Origin: Bacteroidetes bacterium 4572_112 | GTDB taxonomy: Bacteria; Bacteroidota; Bacteroidia; Bacteroidales; UBA1556 | Direction of reading: 5' to 3' | Assembly (NCBI GenBank): GCA_002254285.1 | Contig: NIUZ01000024.1 | Span: forward strand, 1-13,007 | Length of the DNA stretch: 13,007 bases | Part shown: piece by piece, positions 7,685 to 13,007 of the stretch | How the letters are laid out: the number at the start of each line of letters is the position of its first letter | Numbering within the stretch: position 1 is the stretch's first letter | Position numbers and translations under genes: made by a program | Notes under the pieces: generated by a model | What the model saw: the letters and a program-made list of their open reading frames with translations, nothing else | Told to the model about the DNA's origin: nothing | Databases searched by the model: none

Positions 7685-8809
7685 TTAATTAAATTTTGCC
7701 TGAAGTTGAACTACTACGAAGTTTTTAGAAAAGTTAGAATCACTATCCATAAAAGTATTGTGATTAAGATTATCCTTAGTAATAACGTAGTTAAGCTGTA
7801 AGCGAGTCCAATCATTGAAGTAGTAGTTAAAACCTACTATAGCTGCATCTTGTGTTTGATGAGGGATAGTAGCAACGCTAGAATTAACGCTATAATACTG
7901 ATACTTAAGAATTGGCGCAAATCCATTATCGAATTTATACATTATTGCTGTCCAGAAACCATCTTTATTAAAATCACCTTTTTGAATAGTTGGAGAAGAA
8001 CCACAACCTCCACCTACAAGTGAAGAACCTTGGTCTAAGCCATTAATATATTCAGCTTGGAATAAAATATTAGCTTTTTCAACACTTAAATCAACACCCC
8101 ATCGGCGGCGAGTATCATCAGGCTCTGAAGCTTGTATTGGCTTTTGCTTTCCCCAACGGAAGCTACCTCCTATTTTAACATCTTCAATAGGTTGAAAAAC
8201 TAATCTAGCTGTAACATCCTTATCCATATTACCATCATACTTATTCAAGCCTTGACCGTTGGTAATTGCTAAACGATAAGTAAATATATCGCTATGTTCC
8301 ATTCCAAGAATTTTCTTATCGCCAGTGCTACCAAGTATTAATACTCCTTGATCTCTAAAAGGGCTTGCTAATTCGTTTACTACTTGTGAACGATTTACAC
8401 TATATAAACCATGGCAAGCAGTGGTAAGCTCTAGTCCAAATTGAGACTTAAACTGTCCCATTGAAACTATAAAGTATGGAGCAAATCTTTTGTATGTAAC
8501 AAAAGCATCGAGTATATATGGCCCACCATGCGAAGGGCTGAACTCTGCTAAGAAATAATAAGAAAAATCATAAGGAATAGTTCCTGTTGCACCAAGGCGA
8601 GCTCTATTGAAGTAGAATGAACTTGGCTTATCTAGTCCGTTCATAACACTTTGTACGCTATCACCTAGGAATTGGTATTGATATTCTGACTGAACAAAGC
8701 CAATGATTTTAACACCATCTTCTCCTCCATCGTCAGAGCATCCTTGTGCGTAAATTTTGAAAGGCAATACACAGATTGCAATTAAGATTATAAGTACTGT
8801 TTTTTTCAT
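7685..8809 (-). CDS. Outer-membrane porin, OprO/OprP (phosphate-selective porin) family
   Basis: This 374-aa protein has a signal peptide (MKKTVLIILIAICVLPFKIYAQ) and then alternating amphipathic strands rich in aromatic residues to the C-terminus (FVVVQLQAKFN), as expected of an outer-membrane beta-barrel. Family marks are FYFNRARLGATG near 65-76, the strand LAEFSPSHGG near 88-96, and the signature MGQFKSQFGLE at 117-127, equivalent to the G-x-F-K-x-x-F-G-L-E of OprO/OprP-like porins. These channels favour anions, but phosphate specificity cannot be inferred from sequence and the rhodanese neighbours suggest another anion. Cysteines are few: C24 just after the signal peptide, C132 and C269. 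It precedes the soluble rhodanese gene by 32 bases and follows the rhodanese lipoprotein gene by 148 bases, all on one strand. Confidence 0.88.
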   Translation of the reverse strand: MKKTVLIILIAICVLPFKIYAQGCSDDGGEDGVKIIGFVQSEYQYQFLGDSVQSVMNGLDKPSSFYFNRARLGATGTIPYDFSYYFLAEFSPSHGGPYILDAFVTYKRFAPYFIVSMGQFKSQFGLELTTACHGLYSVNRSQVVNELASPFRDQGVLILGSTGDKKILGMEHSDIFTYRLAITNGQGLNKYDGNMDKDVTARLVFQPIEDVKIGGSFRWGKQKPIQASEPDDTRRRWGVDLSVEKANILFQAEYINGLDQGSSLVGGGCGSSPTIQKGDFNKDGFWTAIMYKFDNGFAPILKYQYYSVNSSVATIPHQTQDAAIVGFNYYFNDWTRLQLNYVITKDNLNHNTFMDSDSNFSKNFVVVQLQAKFN

Positions 8810-8916
8810 GACAATAAATTTTTGTTGTTTAGGTTAAGATTAATATTGAATGTACTCTCCCAATACCAGCTATTTTCATAACTAATACAGAATTATTTTA
8901 CACTAAAGTTAAAGAG

Positions 8917-8945
8917 ATGGAGCAGTAGAAATACTACCACTCCAT
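8917..8945 (-). terminator. Hairpin after the rhodanese lipoprotein gene
   Basis: As minus-strand RNA this forms a 12-bp stem (AUGGAGUGGUAG with CUACUGCUCCAU, two G-U pairs) around a 5-base loop. The plus strand would have two mismatches instead, so the structure is made for minus-strand transcripts. It begins 12 bases after the lipoprotein stop. The tail CTCTTTAACTTT is only moderately T-rich, so it may be a leaky terminator or an mRNA-stabilising hairpin between the lipoprotein and porin genes rather than a full stop. Confidence 0.6.
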
Positions 8946-8957
8946 ATTTATTAAATA

Positions 8958-9962
8958 CTATTTAGTTTCAAGAGGTAAATTAGAAGCTCCTGTTGCTGCA
9001 GTCCATTTATGACTATTCAAAGAGCTATGCACCAAACCATTTGCACCAAACAATAAGCTATAAGCATCATAACCAAGAACACGCATATATGCTGTTACAA
9101 TTGCTGAAGTTTGACCAGTCCAGCAATAAGTTACAACCTTAGCTTGTGGGTTATAGTTTTGATATTGATTTCCGGCTAAAGTTAAAGGCTTAATTCTATA
9201 AGCTCCTTTAATATGACCATAATGCTCTACATCACCTTCTGCCCAGAAATTATTAATAAAATAATCCGAAGGGTTTGCAAGAACTGCCGAATTAGCTATT
9301 TTCTTAAAACCATCAGCTAATAATTTATCAACCTGTTCAGAAAGGATTCCACTACCGTCAGTAGCTGAAGTTTCTAATACAGGATCACCATAATTAGCAA
9401 TAGTTGCTAAATCTCCAGGAGCAGCTTCCCAATTAGGGCTATTTGTTCCAGCATCAGCAACATTAGTAGTCCATTTATCAGTTCCGTTAGCTCCATTCCA
9501 ACCACTCATACCCCACTTAATAGCTTTTGCTGTAGGAAACCCACTTAAACGTAATGCAGTAACAGCATAACATGCAGTTTGACCAGTATAACATAATACA
9601 GCAATTTTAGAATGACCATTAGCTGTCGTTAATATATCAGCCAAGGTTGAGTTTACTGAATTAGCAATATGGCTAGTAGTAAAATCGGCAGCATTTCTAA
9701 TATCGATAATATAAAAATCGTTACTTGGATCAGCATCAGTATTAATATCGTGTACTGCTGTAGCTGTTGTAATAAATGATGTGGCTCCACTACCAATTAC
9801 GTCAGACAAATCCATTGTATTGGATGTTAAATATGTCTTTAATGTTGCAAAATTTTCGTTCTCAACTATCGGCTCATCCTTTGGATCATCTTTTTTACAA
9901 GATGTTGAAAACAGTGCTGCAAATAATACCGTTGCAAATAATAATTTGAATAAATTTTTCAT
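8958..9962 (-). CDS. Lipoprotein with two rhodanese domains, both with active-site Cys
   Basis: This 334-aa protein has a lipoprotein signal (MKNLFKLLFATVLFAALFSTSC, lipid-bearing C22) followed by KKDDPKDEP, so it is anchored in the cell envelope. The first rhodanese domain (about 60-158) has IIDIRNAADF, SHIANS and active loop CYTGQTA with C124. The second (about 200-315) has HYGHIKGAYR and loop CWTGQTS with C280. Both domains keep a cysteine in near-identical loops C-[YW]-T-G-Q-T-[AS], unlike classic two-domain sulfurtransferases, in which only the second is active. The second domain lacks an obvious D-x-R strand. The role is presumably sulfane-sulfur or other chalcogen handling, or anion binding, in the periplasm. 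The gene lies upstream of the porin and soluble rhodanese genes, with a hairpin between. Confidence 0.9.
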   Translation of the reverse strand: MKNLFKLLFATVLFAALFSTSCKKDDPKDEPIVENENFATLKTYLTSNTMDLSDVIGSGATSFITTATAVHDINTDADPSNDFYIIDIRNAADFTTSHIANSVNSTLADILTTANGHSKIAVLCYTGQTACYAVTALRLSGFPTAKAIKWGMSGWNGANGTDKWTTNVADAGTNSPNWEAAPGDLATIANYGDPVLETSATDGSGILSEQVDKLLADGFKKIANSAVLANPSDYFINNFWAEGDVEHYGHIKGAYRIKPLTLAGNQYQNYNPQAKVVTYCWTGQTSAIVTAYMRVLGYDAYSLLFGANGLVHSSLNSHKWTAATGASNLPLETK

Positions 9963-10014
9963 AATAATACTAATTTTAGGTTATTAAATAATTTGTTTAA
10001 TTTCTATTGTTATT

Positions 10015-10056
10015 TATTTAACAAAAGTAATTCTATTATCTCTCTAACTGTAAAAA
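10015..10056 (-). promoter_or_regulatory. Candidate promoter of the rhodanese lipoprotein gene
   Basis: On the minus strand TACTTTTG (10022-10029) fits the Bacteroidota -7 box TAnnTTTG. A T-rich stretch (10052-10056) lies at about the -33 distance but lacks the final G of TTTG. The start site would be near 10015-10018, giving a leader of about 55 bases before the ATG at 9962. Confidence 0.45.
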
Positions 10057-10179
10057 CTAATATGGAAAAGTTGATATTTGTTATTGGATTAACACTGAAT
10101 AAATATTGACATATGTTGTTTTTTTAGATAGCAAAATAGTTAACATTTTGTATAAATGATTAATTATTAGCGATTATGC

Positions 10180-10425
10180 TTAATTAACACCTATAATAAC
10201 ATCTGCTTCAATTCCTTTAATAGCTGAAGTCACAATATCCAAATTAGTATTCATTTGTATATATTCGACCTTGCTTCTTACATATACATCGGTGATAATA
10301 CCTTTTACTTCCTGAGTTAAACCATCAGTAGTTTCAAAAACTACTTTCACAGCAGTTCGGCGCATGCTCCACAATTCTACCTGCTCATATAATCCACAGG
10401 CTAGTCTAAAATTAGTATTATCCAT
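10180..10425 (-). CDS. Small protein resembling Rho-binding antiterminator (Rof/YaeO-like)
   Basis: This 81-aa cytoplasmic protein has no signal peptide or membrane segment. Its layout is a short polar start, the LACGLYEQVELWSMRR segment, then strands VKVVFETTDG, QEVKGIITDVYVR, VEYIQMNTNLDIVTSAIKGIE. This resembles from memory the small Bacteroidota relatives of Rof/YaeO, which have C-x-x-Y/F-x-x-[LV]-E near the start followed by an Sm-like barrel ending in a 'GxEIRLDxI'-type strand. Rof binds Rho and reduces Rho-dependent termination. The similarity is in pattern only and the later part is divergent, so the function is tentative. It is divergent from the MORN-repeat gene, with 173 bases between the start codons. 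Confidence 0.4.
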   Translation of the reverse strand: MDNTNFRLACGLYEQVELWSMRRTAVKVVFETTDGLTQEVKGIITDVYVRSKVEYIQMNTNLDIVTSAIKGIEADVIIGVN

Positions 10426-10453
10426 TGGTAATATTATTTAAAATTATTCTTTC

Positions 10454-10471
10454 GCAAATAATAATATTTGC
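10454..10471. promoter_or_regulatory. Short palindrome in a divergent promoter region, possible operator
   Basis: The 7-bp arms GCAAATA and TATTTGC are separated by ATAA. The element lies 28 bases upstream of the start codon at 10425 and inside the spacer shared with the divergent MORN-repeat gene. A dimeric regulator could bind here, but AT-rich palindromes also occur by chance. Confidence 0.3.
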
Positions 10472-10537
10472 AACGATATTAAGCCTGCAAATGTCTGTAT
10501 TTTATTATAGACTTTTTATAAATCAAATTAATAATAA

Positions 10538-10571
10538 TTGCATATGTTTATGTAATAAATCATTACTTTTG
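10538..10571 (+). promoter_or_regulatory. Candidate promoter of the MORN-repeat gene
   Basis: TACTTTTG (10564-10571) fits the Bacteroidota -7 box TAnnTTTG. A TTG at 10538-10540 lies 23 bases upstream, which is at the long end for a -33 box. Transcription would start near 10576, about 22 bases before the ATG at 10599. This supports 10599 as the translation start rather than an upstream codon. Confidence 0.5.
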
Positions 10572-10598
10572 GTTTTTACTAAAAATGAAAACACAGAT

Positions 10599-11384
10599 AT
10601 GAAAACATTATTAATTCTCTTTACATTCATATTACCATTTATAGCTATTGCTCAAAATAATGGTATAAGCACTAATGCTATTGGTGATACCATAAATAGA
10701 ACAGATAAAAACGGTAATAAAACTGGTGATTGGGAAATTCATAAAGGAATGGTGTTGGAAAAAGGAGAATATTTAAACAACCTAAAAGAAGGCGTTTGGA
10801 TAAAATATAATCAAGAAGGCAGAATGGTACTTATTCAACAGTTTCATAAAAACCAACTTAATGGATTAACAGTAGCTTTTGATCAGTGGGGCAATTTTAG
10901 GAACGAAATGCAGATGAAGAATAATAAGCTACATGGATTAAATGCTTATTACGATAAAGATGGAGATATAGAGTATCGGAAACATTATAGAAATGGAATA
11001 TTGCATGGTGAGTATATTAGCTATTATAAAAATGGCAATATAAAGGAGCAGCATTATTATGTGAATGGCAAAAAAGATAGCACCTCTACTTTCTATAATG
11101 AAGATGCAACGCCACGAGTTATATTACATTATAATAACACATTGCTAAATGGCAAATACACCTCATATTATACCAACGGTATATTAAAGAGCGAAAAACT
11201 ATATATCGATAATTTAGCCCAAGGCAAATATTATGAATATTACGAAAATTCGAAATTAAAGCTTGAAGGAGAATATAAGGATGATACTAAAATAGGAAAA
11301 TGGTATTATTATGATGAGGCTGGTAAGAAAACTAAAATAGAAACATATAAGTTAGGCACATTAATCAAAACAAAGACATACTAA
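10599..11384 (+). CDS. Secreted MORN_2-repeat protein
   Basis: This 261-aa protein starts at ATG 10599, where a signal peptide MKTLLILFTFILPFIAIAQ begins; the open frame extends back to 10425 without protein-like character. The mature part is nearly all repeats of 23-24 residues: about nine units, each beginning G-x-[WY] or similar, with an aromatic pair and a turn such as N-G or D-G (for example GEYISYYKNGNIKEQHYYVN). This is the MORN variant repeat (MORN_2), which forms a beta-hairpin ladder. One unit, beginning STSTFYNEDATPR, is degenerate and lacks the leading glycine. Such exported proteins are common in Bacteroidota and mostly lack a proven role; protein or surface binding is inferred. 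A small outer-membrane protein gene follows after 4 bases, so the two are translated from one transcript. Confidence 0.88.
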   Translation: MKTLLILFTFILPFIAIAQNNGISTNAIGDTINRTDKNGNKTGDWEIHKGMVLEKGEYLNNLKEGVWIKYNQEGRMVLIQQFHKNQLNGLTVAFDQWGNFRNEMQMKNNKLHGLNAYYDKDGDIEYRKHYRNGILHGEYISYYKNGNIKEQHYYVNGKKDSTSTFYNEDATPRVILHYNNTLLNGKYTSYYTNGILKSEKLYIDNLAQGKYYEYYENSKLKLEGEYKDDTKIGKWYYYDEAGKKTKIETYKLGTLIKTKTY

Positions 11385-11388
11385 TACT

Positions 11389-11889
11389 ATGAGAAAATTA
11401 TTATCCATTGGCATTATTGGTACACTATTGTTTTTATCTACATTTGCAAATGGCCAAATAAATGGTATGCGATATACCGACACAACTGATATGGATGAAA
11501 CATACAATAAGCATACTGTATACGGCAATATTGGGTGGGCTTTTGTAATTGCTAATATGTCTATGAATTACGAATACCGATTCTTTGAAAAGCATGAATC
11601 ATTTGTTAACTCTTTAAGTATAAAGGCATCTGGCGGCATTTGGGCCGTAATGATGATGAATGGTAGATTTATTTCTGTTTCTGCAATAGCTCTTTCGGGT
11701 AGTTTTGAGTATGGGCTAGGAATTGCAAAACTTGATAATCTGAATAGCCCAATAGGCTTTGCAAATAGTTATTATCTACCCACAGCAAATATTGGTTATA
11801 GATATGTACCTCCAAAAGATGGAGTAATATTTAGAGTTGGGCTAAATTTTCCTCAAGGAGTATATATGAGCCTTGGGTATAAGTTTTGA
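11389..11889 (+). CDS. Small outer-membrane beta-barrel-like protein
   Basis: This 166-aa protein has a signal peptide (MRKLLSIGIIGTLLFLSTFANGQ). Alternating amphipathic strands rich in Gly, Tyr and Phe follow: NIGWAFVIANMSMNYEYRF, SLSIKASGGIWAVMM, ISVSAIALSGSFEYGLG, NIGYRYV, FRVGLNF, YMSLGYKF. It ends in a terminal Phe after a typical last strand, as outer-membrane barrels recognised by BamA do. The length fits an eight-stranded barrel. No specific family is recognised. It lies 4 bases after the MORN_2-repeat gene, suggesting that the repeat protein and the barrel act together at the cell surface. It converges with the antitoxin gene, only 21 bases away. Confidence 0.7.
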   Translation: MRKLLSIGIIGTLLFLSTFANGQINGMRYTDTTDMDETYNKHTVYGNIGWAFVIANMSMNYEYRFFEKHESFVNSLSIKASGGIWAVMMMNGRFISVSAIALSGSFEYGLGIAKLDNLNSPIGFANSYYLPTANIGYRYVPPKDGVIFRVGLNFPQGVYMSLGYKF

Positions 11890-11899
11890 TCTAGATCAA
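11886..11899. repeat. 14-bp perfect palindrome TTGATCTAGATCAA
   Basis: This palindrome overlaps the stop codon of the outer-membrane protein gene and lies in the 21-base gap before the convergent antitoxin gene. It has no loop, so it is more likely a protein-binding or chance sequence than a terminator. No other terminator is visible between these convergent genes. Confidence 0.5.
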
Positions 11900-11910
11900 T
11901 TTTACAAAGA

Positions 11911-12219
11911 CTAATCTAATTTAATAGAAAGTTCTAAATAACCACCAAGACCATCATTAATAATTCGTTGCAACGTAGAAAACCTAATATCTTTTAAGTT
12001 TCGTTCTAAGCGTGAGATGTAAGATTTATTAGTTCCTGCTAAATTAGCAAGTTGCTCTTGTGTTAGTCCTTTTTTCTCTCTTGCCTGTTGAATAAGTACT
12101 CCCAATTTAAAAGCATCATAATCATGCTCAAACTGCTCTCTATCCTCAGTTCCTTTAACACCTATTTTCTCATCAATAAATTGATCAATACTTTTTAAAT
12201 CACTATTTTTTGCTGTCAT
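11911..12219 (-). CDS. higA: HigA-type antitoxin, XRE-family helix-turn-helix
   Basis: This 102-aa protein has an acidic N-terminal half and an XRE/Cro helix-turn-helix at about 37-90 (LIQQAREKKGLTQEQLANLAGTNKSYISRLERN), the fold of HigA antitoxins. Such proteins bind the partner toxin and repress their own promoter. The start ATG at 12219 lies inside the end of the toxin gene (17-base overlap in the ancestral toxin frame), so translation is probably coupled and the order is toxin then antitoxin, as in higBA. The gene looks intact although the toxin is broken. It may now serve as a stand-alone repressor or an anti-toxin against related toxins elsewhere in the genome. Confidence 0.88.
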   Translation of the reverse strand: MTAKNSDLKSIDQFIDEKIGVKGTEDREQFEHDYDAFKLGVLIQQAREKKGLTQEQLANLAGTNKSYISRLERNLKDIRFSTLQRIINDGLGGYLELSIKLD

Positions 12220-12544
12220 AATATTCCTTTCTAATTTTTTCTGCTTTTATTATCTGTTGCTTTGGTGTTTTCTGGCTTTTCTTCTGAAATCCATGTCCAA
12301 TAACAACAAGATTATTTAAATCAAAAAAAACATAATATTCTAAATATGTTATTACCTAATGTACTCTTATTTCATATATTCCAGCTGTATTTTTAAGATG
12401 CTTTAAATATATCTCTGGAACTCTGTCAAGTTGTTGTATAATTCGTAATGTCCAAAGTATTTTTGTTTTTACTTTTTTATTTTGTTCTTCATAAAACTCC
12501 TCAAAATAACTCTTATAAAAATACAACTCTCTTTTATTACTCAT
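12203..12544 (-). pseudogene. higB: HigB-type toxin (Gp49/RelE superfamily), broken by two indels
   Basis: From ATG 12544 (MSNKRELYFYKSYFEEFYEE...) the frame runs to ...GIYEIRVH and stops at TAG 12356-12358, giving only 62 aa. Reading one base back at CATTAGG (12355-12361) restores the family sequence LGNNIFRILCFF. A second shift at the run of eight A on the plus strand (12323-12330) then returns to the first frame: DLNNLVVIGHGFQKKSQKTPKQ...KEYYDSKK, stop 12203-12205. The joined protein would be 113 aa, the normal size of HigB/Gp49-like mRNA interferases, with the typical GHGFQKKSQKTP motif. So one base was probably lost at the first site and one gained in the homopolymer. The product is truncated before the C-terminal part of the RelE-type fold and is probably inactive. 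A sequencing artefact would be the alternative, though two compensating errors would be needed. Confidence 0.85.
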
Positions 12545-12548
12545 CCTG

Positions 12549-12582
12549 CAAAGATAATACAAGTTGTCTGATTGAGCAACTT
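12549..12582 (-). promoter_or_regulatory. Toxin-antitoxin promoter with overlapping operator
   Basis: On the minus strand TATCTTTG (12549-12556) matches TAnnTTTG, and TTG (12577-12579) lies 20 bases upstream as the -33 box. Only CAGG separates the -7 box from the toxin ATG at 12544, so the transcript would be leaderless or nearly so. The inverted repeat AAGTTG-N10-CAACTT (12561-12566 and 12577-12582) overlaps the -33 element and is a good candidate for HigA autoregulation. Confidence 0.55.
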
Positions 12583-12661
12583 TTTAAGAATTTATTATAG
12601 TATTATTACAATAAACACAAACTCTAAACCATAATTCAATTAAATATATAAGCTAAAAACA

Positions 12662-12703
12662 GAAAAAGGCCATTATTCATTTACAGAATAACAGCCTTTT
12701 TTT
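12662..12703 (-). terminator. Intrinsic terminator of the dihydroorotate dehydrogenase-like gene
   Basis: Arms AAAAAGGC (12663-12670) and GCCTTTTT (12694-12701), with an inner TATTC/GAATA pairing and a 3-base mismatch between them, form a hairpin followed by a U-run in the minus-strand transcript. It lies 18 bases after the stop of the dihydroorotate dehydrogenase-like gene. The plus strand also has a T-run after the stem, so it could work in both directions. Confidence 0.8.
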
Positions 12704-12720
12704 ATATAGTATAACGACGA

Positions 12721-13007
12721 TTAGTAAGCTCCGTCGCTAAAGTATTTCATAAATTGAGATCTTTCGAGCATCATAGGATTCTCAACATTCTTTTGATTAA
12801 GTTTTCCTCGGAAAGCATCAACCGAATCATAGTTTTTCTTAGTCATCCATGCTTCCAAGTCTTTAAGCATTTTACCAATTTGTGTAGTTCCATTAATCAT
12901 TACTGTAGAAACCATTTGAGTTGTTGTAGCACCTACTAATAGGTTACCAATCAAATCTTCAGAAGTGTGAACACCTGTTGAAGCAGATAAATCACATTTT
13001 ACACTGC
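12721..13007 (-). CDS. Dihydroorotate dehydrogenase-like protein, C-terminal part (cut by window edge)
   Basis: Only the last 94 residues are in the window; the gene continues past 13007. The frame reads SVKCDLSASTGVHTSEDLIGNLLVGATTTQMVS, then a helical tail with KMLKDLEAWMTKKNYDSVDAFRGKLNQ and ending FMKYFSDGAY. The GV-x-T-S-E-D-x-x-x-x-L-x-x-GA-T-x-x-Q-M-V-S pattern is the last phosphate-binding strand and helix of the FMN-containing TIM barrel of dihydroorotate dehydrogenases. The long tail with LEAWM and F-R-G-K is typical of the 'dihydroorotate dehydrogenase-like' proteins common in Bacteroidota. The canonical GGI is replaced by STGV, as in that subgroup. Whether it makes orotate or serves another flavin reaction cannot be told from this fragment. 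The internal TTG at 12954 is not the start. Confidence 0.85.
   Translation of the reverse strand, partial: SVKCDLSASTGVHTSEDLIGNLLVGATTTQMVSTVMINGTTQIGKMLKDLEAWMTKKNYDSVDAFRGKLNQKNVENPMMLERSQFMKYFSDGAY

Noticed and set aside
7685..9962. Haem or cytochrome partner for the porin/rhodanese module
   Set aside because: No CxxCH motif occurs in any of the three proteins or elsewhere in the supported genes.
10080..10160. TTTTGCTA on the minus strand upstream of the lipoprotein gene as a -12 element
   Set aside because: The position 10 bases upstream is GT rather than GG, and a better housekeeping -7 box lies closer to the gene.
10425..10598. Upstream extension of the MORN-repeat frame
   Set aside because: A promoter box lies inside it at 10564-10571, and a clean signal peptide starts at 10599.
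1..13007. tRNA, rRNA, CRISPR array, intact insertion sequence or integrase
   Set aside because: Reading both strands gave no cloverleaf with CCA-type ends, no regularly spaced direct repeats and no transposase or recombinase motifs.

Overview
The window (13,007 bases, strongly AT-rich) looks like chromosomal DNA of a member of the Bacteroidota. The signs are promoters of the TTG-N19/20-TAnnTTTG type, weak or absent Shine-Dalgarno sequences, signal peptides of the MKK-hydrophobic-AQ type, a lipoprotein of the SCKKDD type, VCBS and MORN_2 repeat proteins, and the C-terminus of a dihydroorotate dehydrogenase-like protein of a kind I associate with this phylum. I cannot name a genus. No rRNA, tRNA, CRISPR array or intact mobile element is visible.

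Layout. (1) 170-5083, minus strand: a two-gene two-component operon. The upstream gene is a very large membrane sensor kinase whose exported part holds an N-terminal propeller-like domain, seven evenly spaced FG-GAP/VCBS repeats and an ASPIC/UnbV domain; three membrane helices and a cytoplasmic kinase core follow. Twelve bases downstream lies a complete NtrC-type sigma-54 activator. (2) 5236-6263, plus strand, divergent from the operon: a small double zinc-ribbon protein and an unrecognised secreted protein. (3) 6264-6791: a spacer with a perfect 19-bp inverted repeat, the remains of a small frameshifted gene, and two strong hairpins between convergent genes. (4) 6792-9962, minus strand: a two-domain secreted rhodanese, an OprO/OprP-type porin and a two-rhodanese lipoprotein. 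(5) 10180-11889: a small protein resembling a Rho-binding antiterminator (minus) divergent from a MORN-repeat secreted protein and a small outer-membrane barrel protein (plus). (6) 11911-12544, minus: a HigBA-type toxin-antitoxin locus with an intact antitoxin and a toxin broken by two compensating one-base indels. (7) 12721-13007, minus: the 3' end of a dihydroorotate dehydrogenase-like gene cut by the window edge, followed by a clear terminator.

How the parts may work together. The kinase and sigma-54 activator almost certainly form a signalling pair that reads something outside the cytoplasmic membrane. The rhodanese/porin/rhodanese-lipoprotein block looks like an envelope module that passes a small anion through the outer membrane and handles sulfane sulfur (or a related chalcogen) in the periplasm. 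Its layout recalls the ExtH (rhodanese lipoprotein)/ExtI (porin) pair of Geobacter, but no multiheme cytochrome motif is present here. No strong -24/-12 promoter was found in the window, so what the two-component system controls is unknown.
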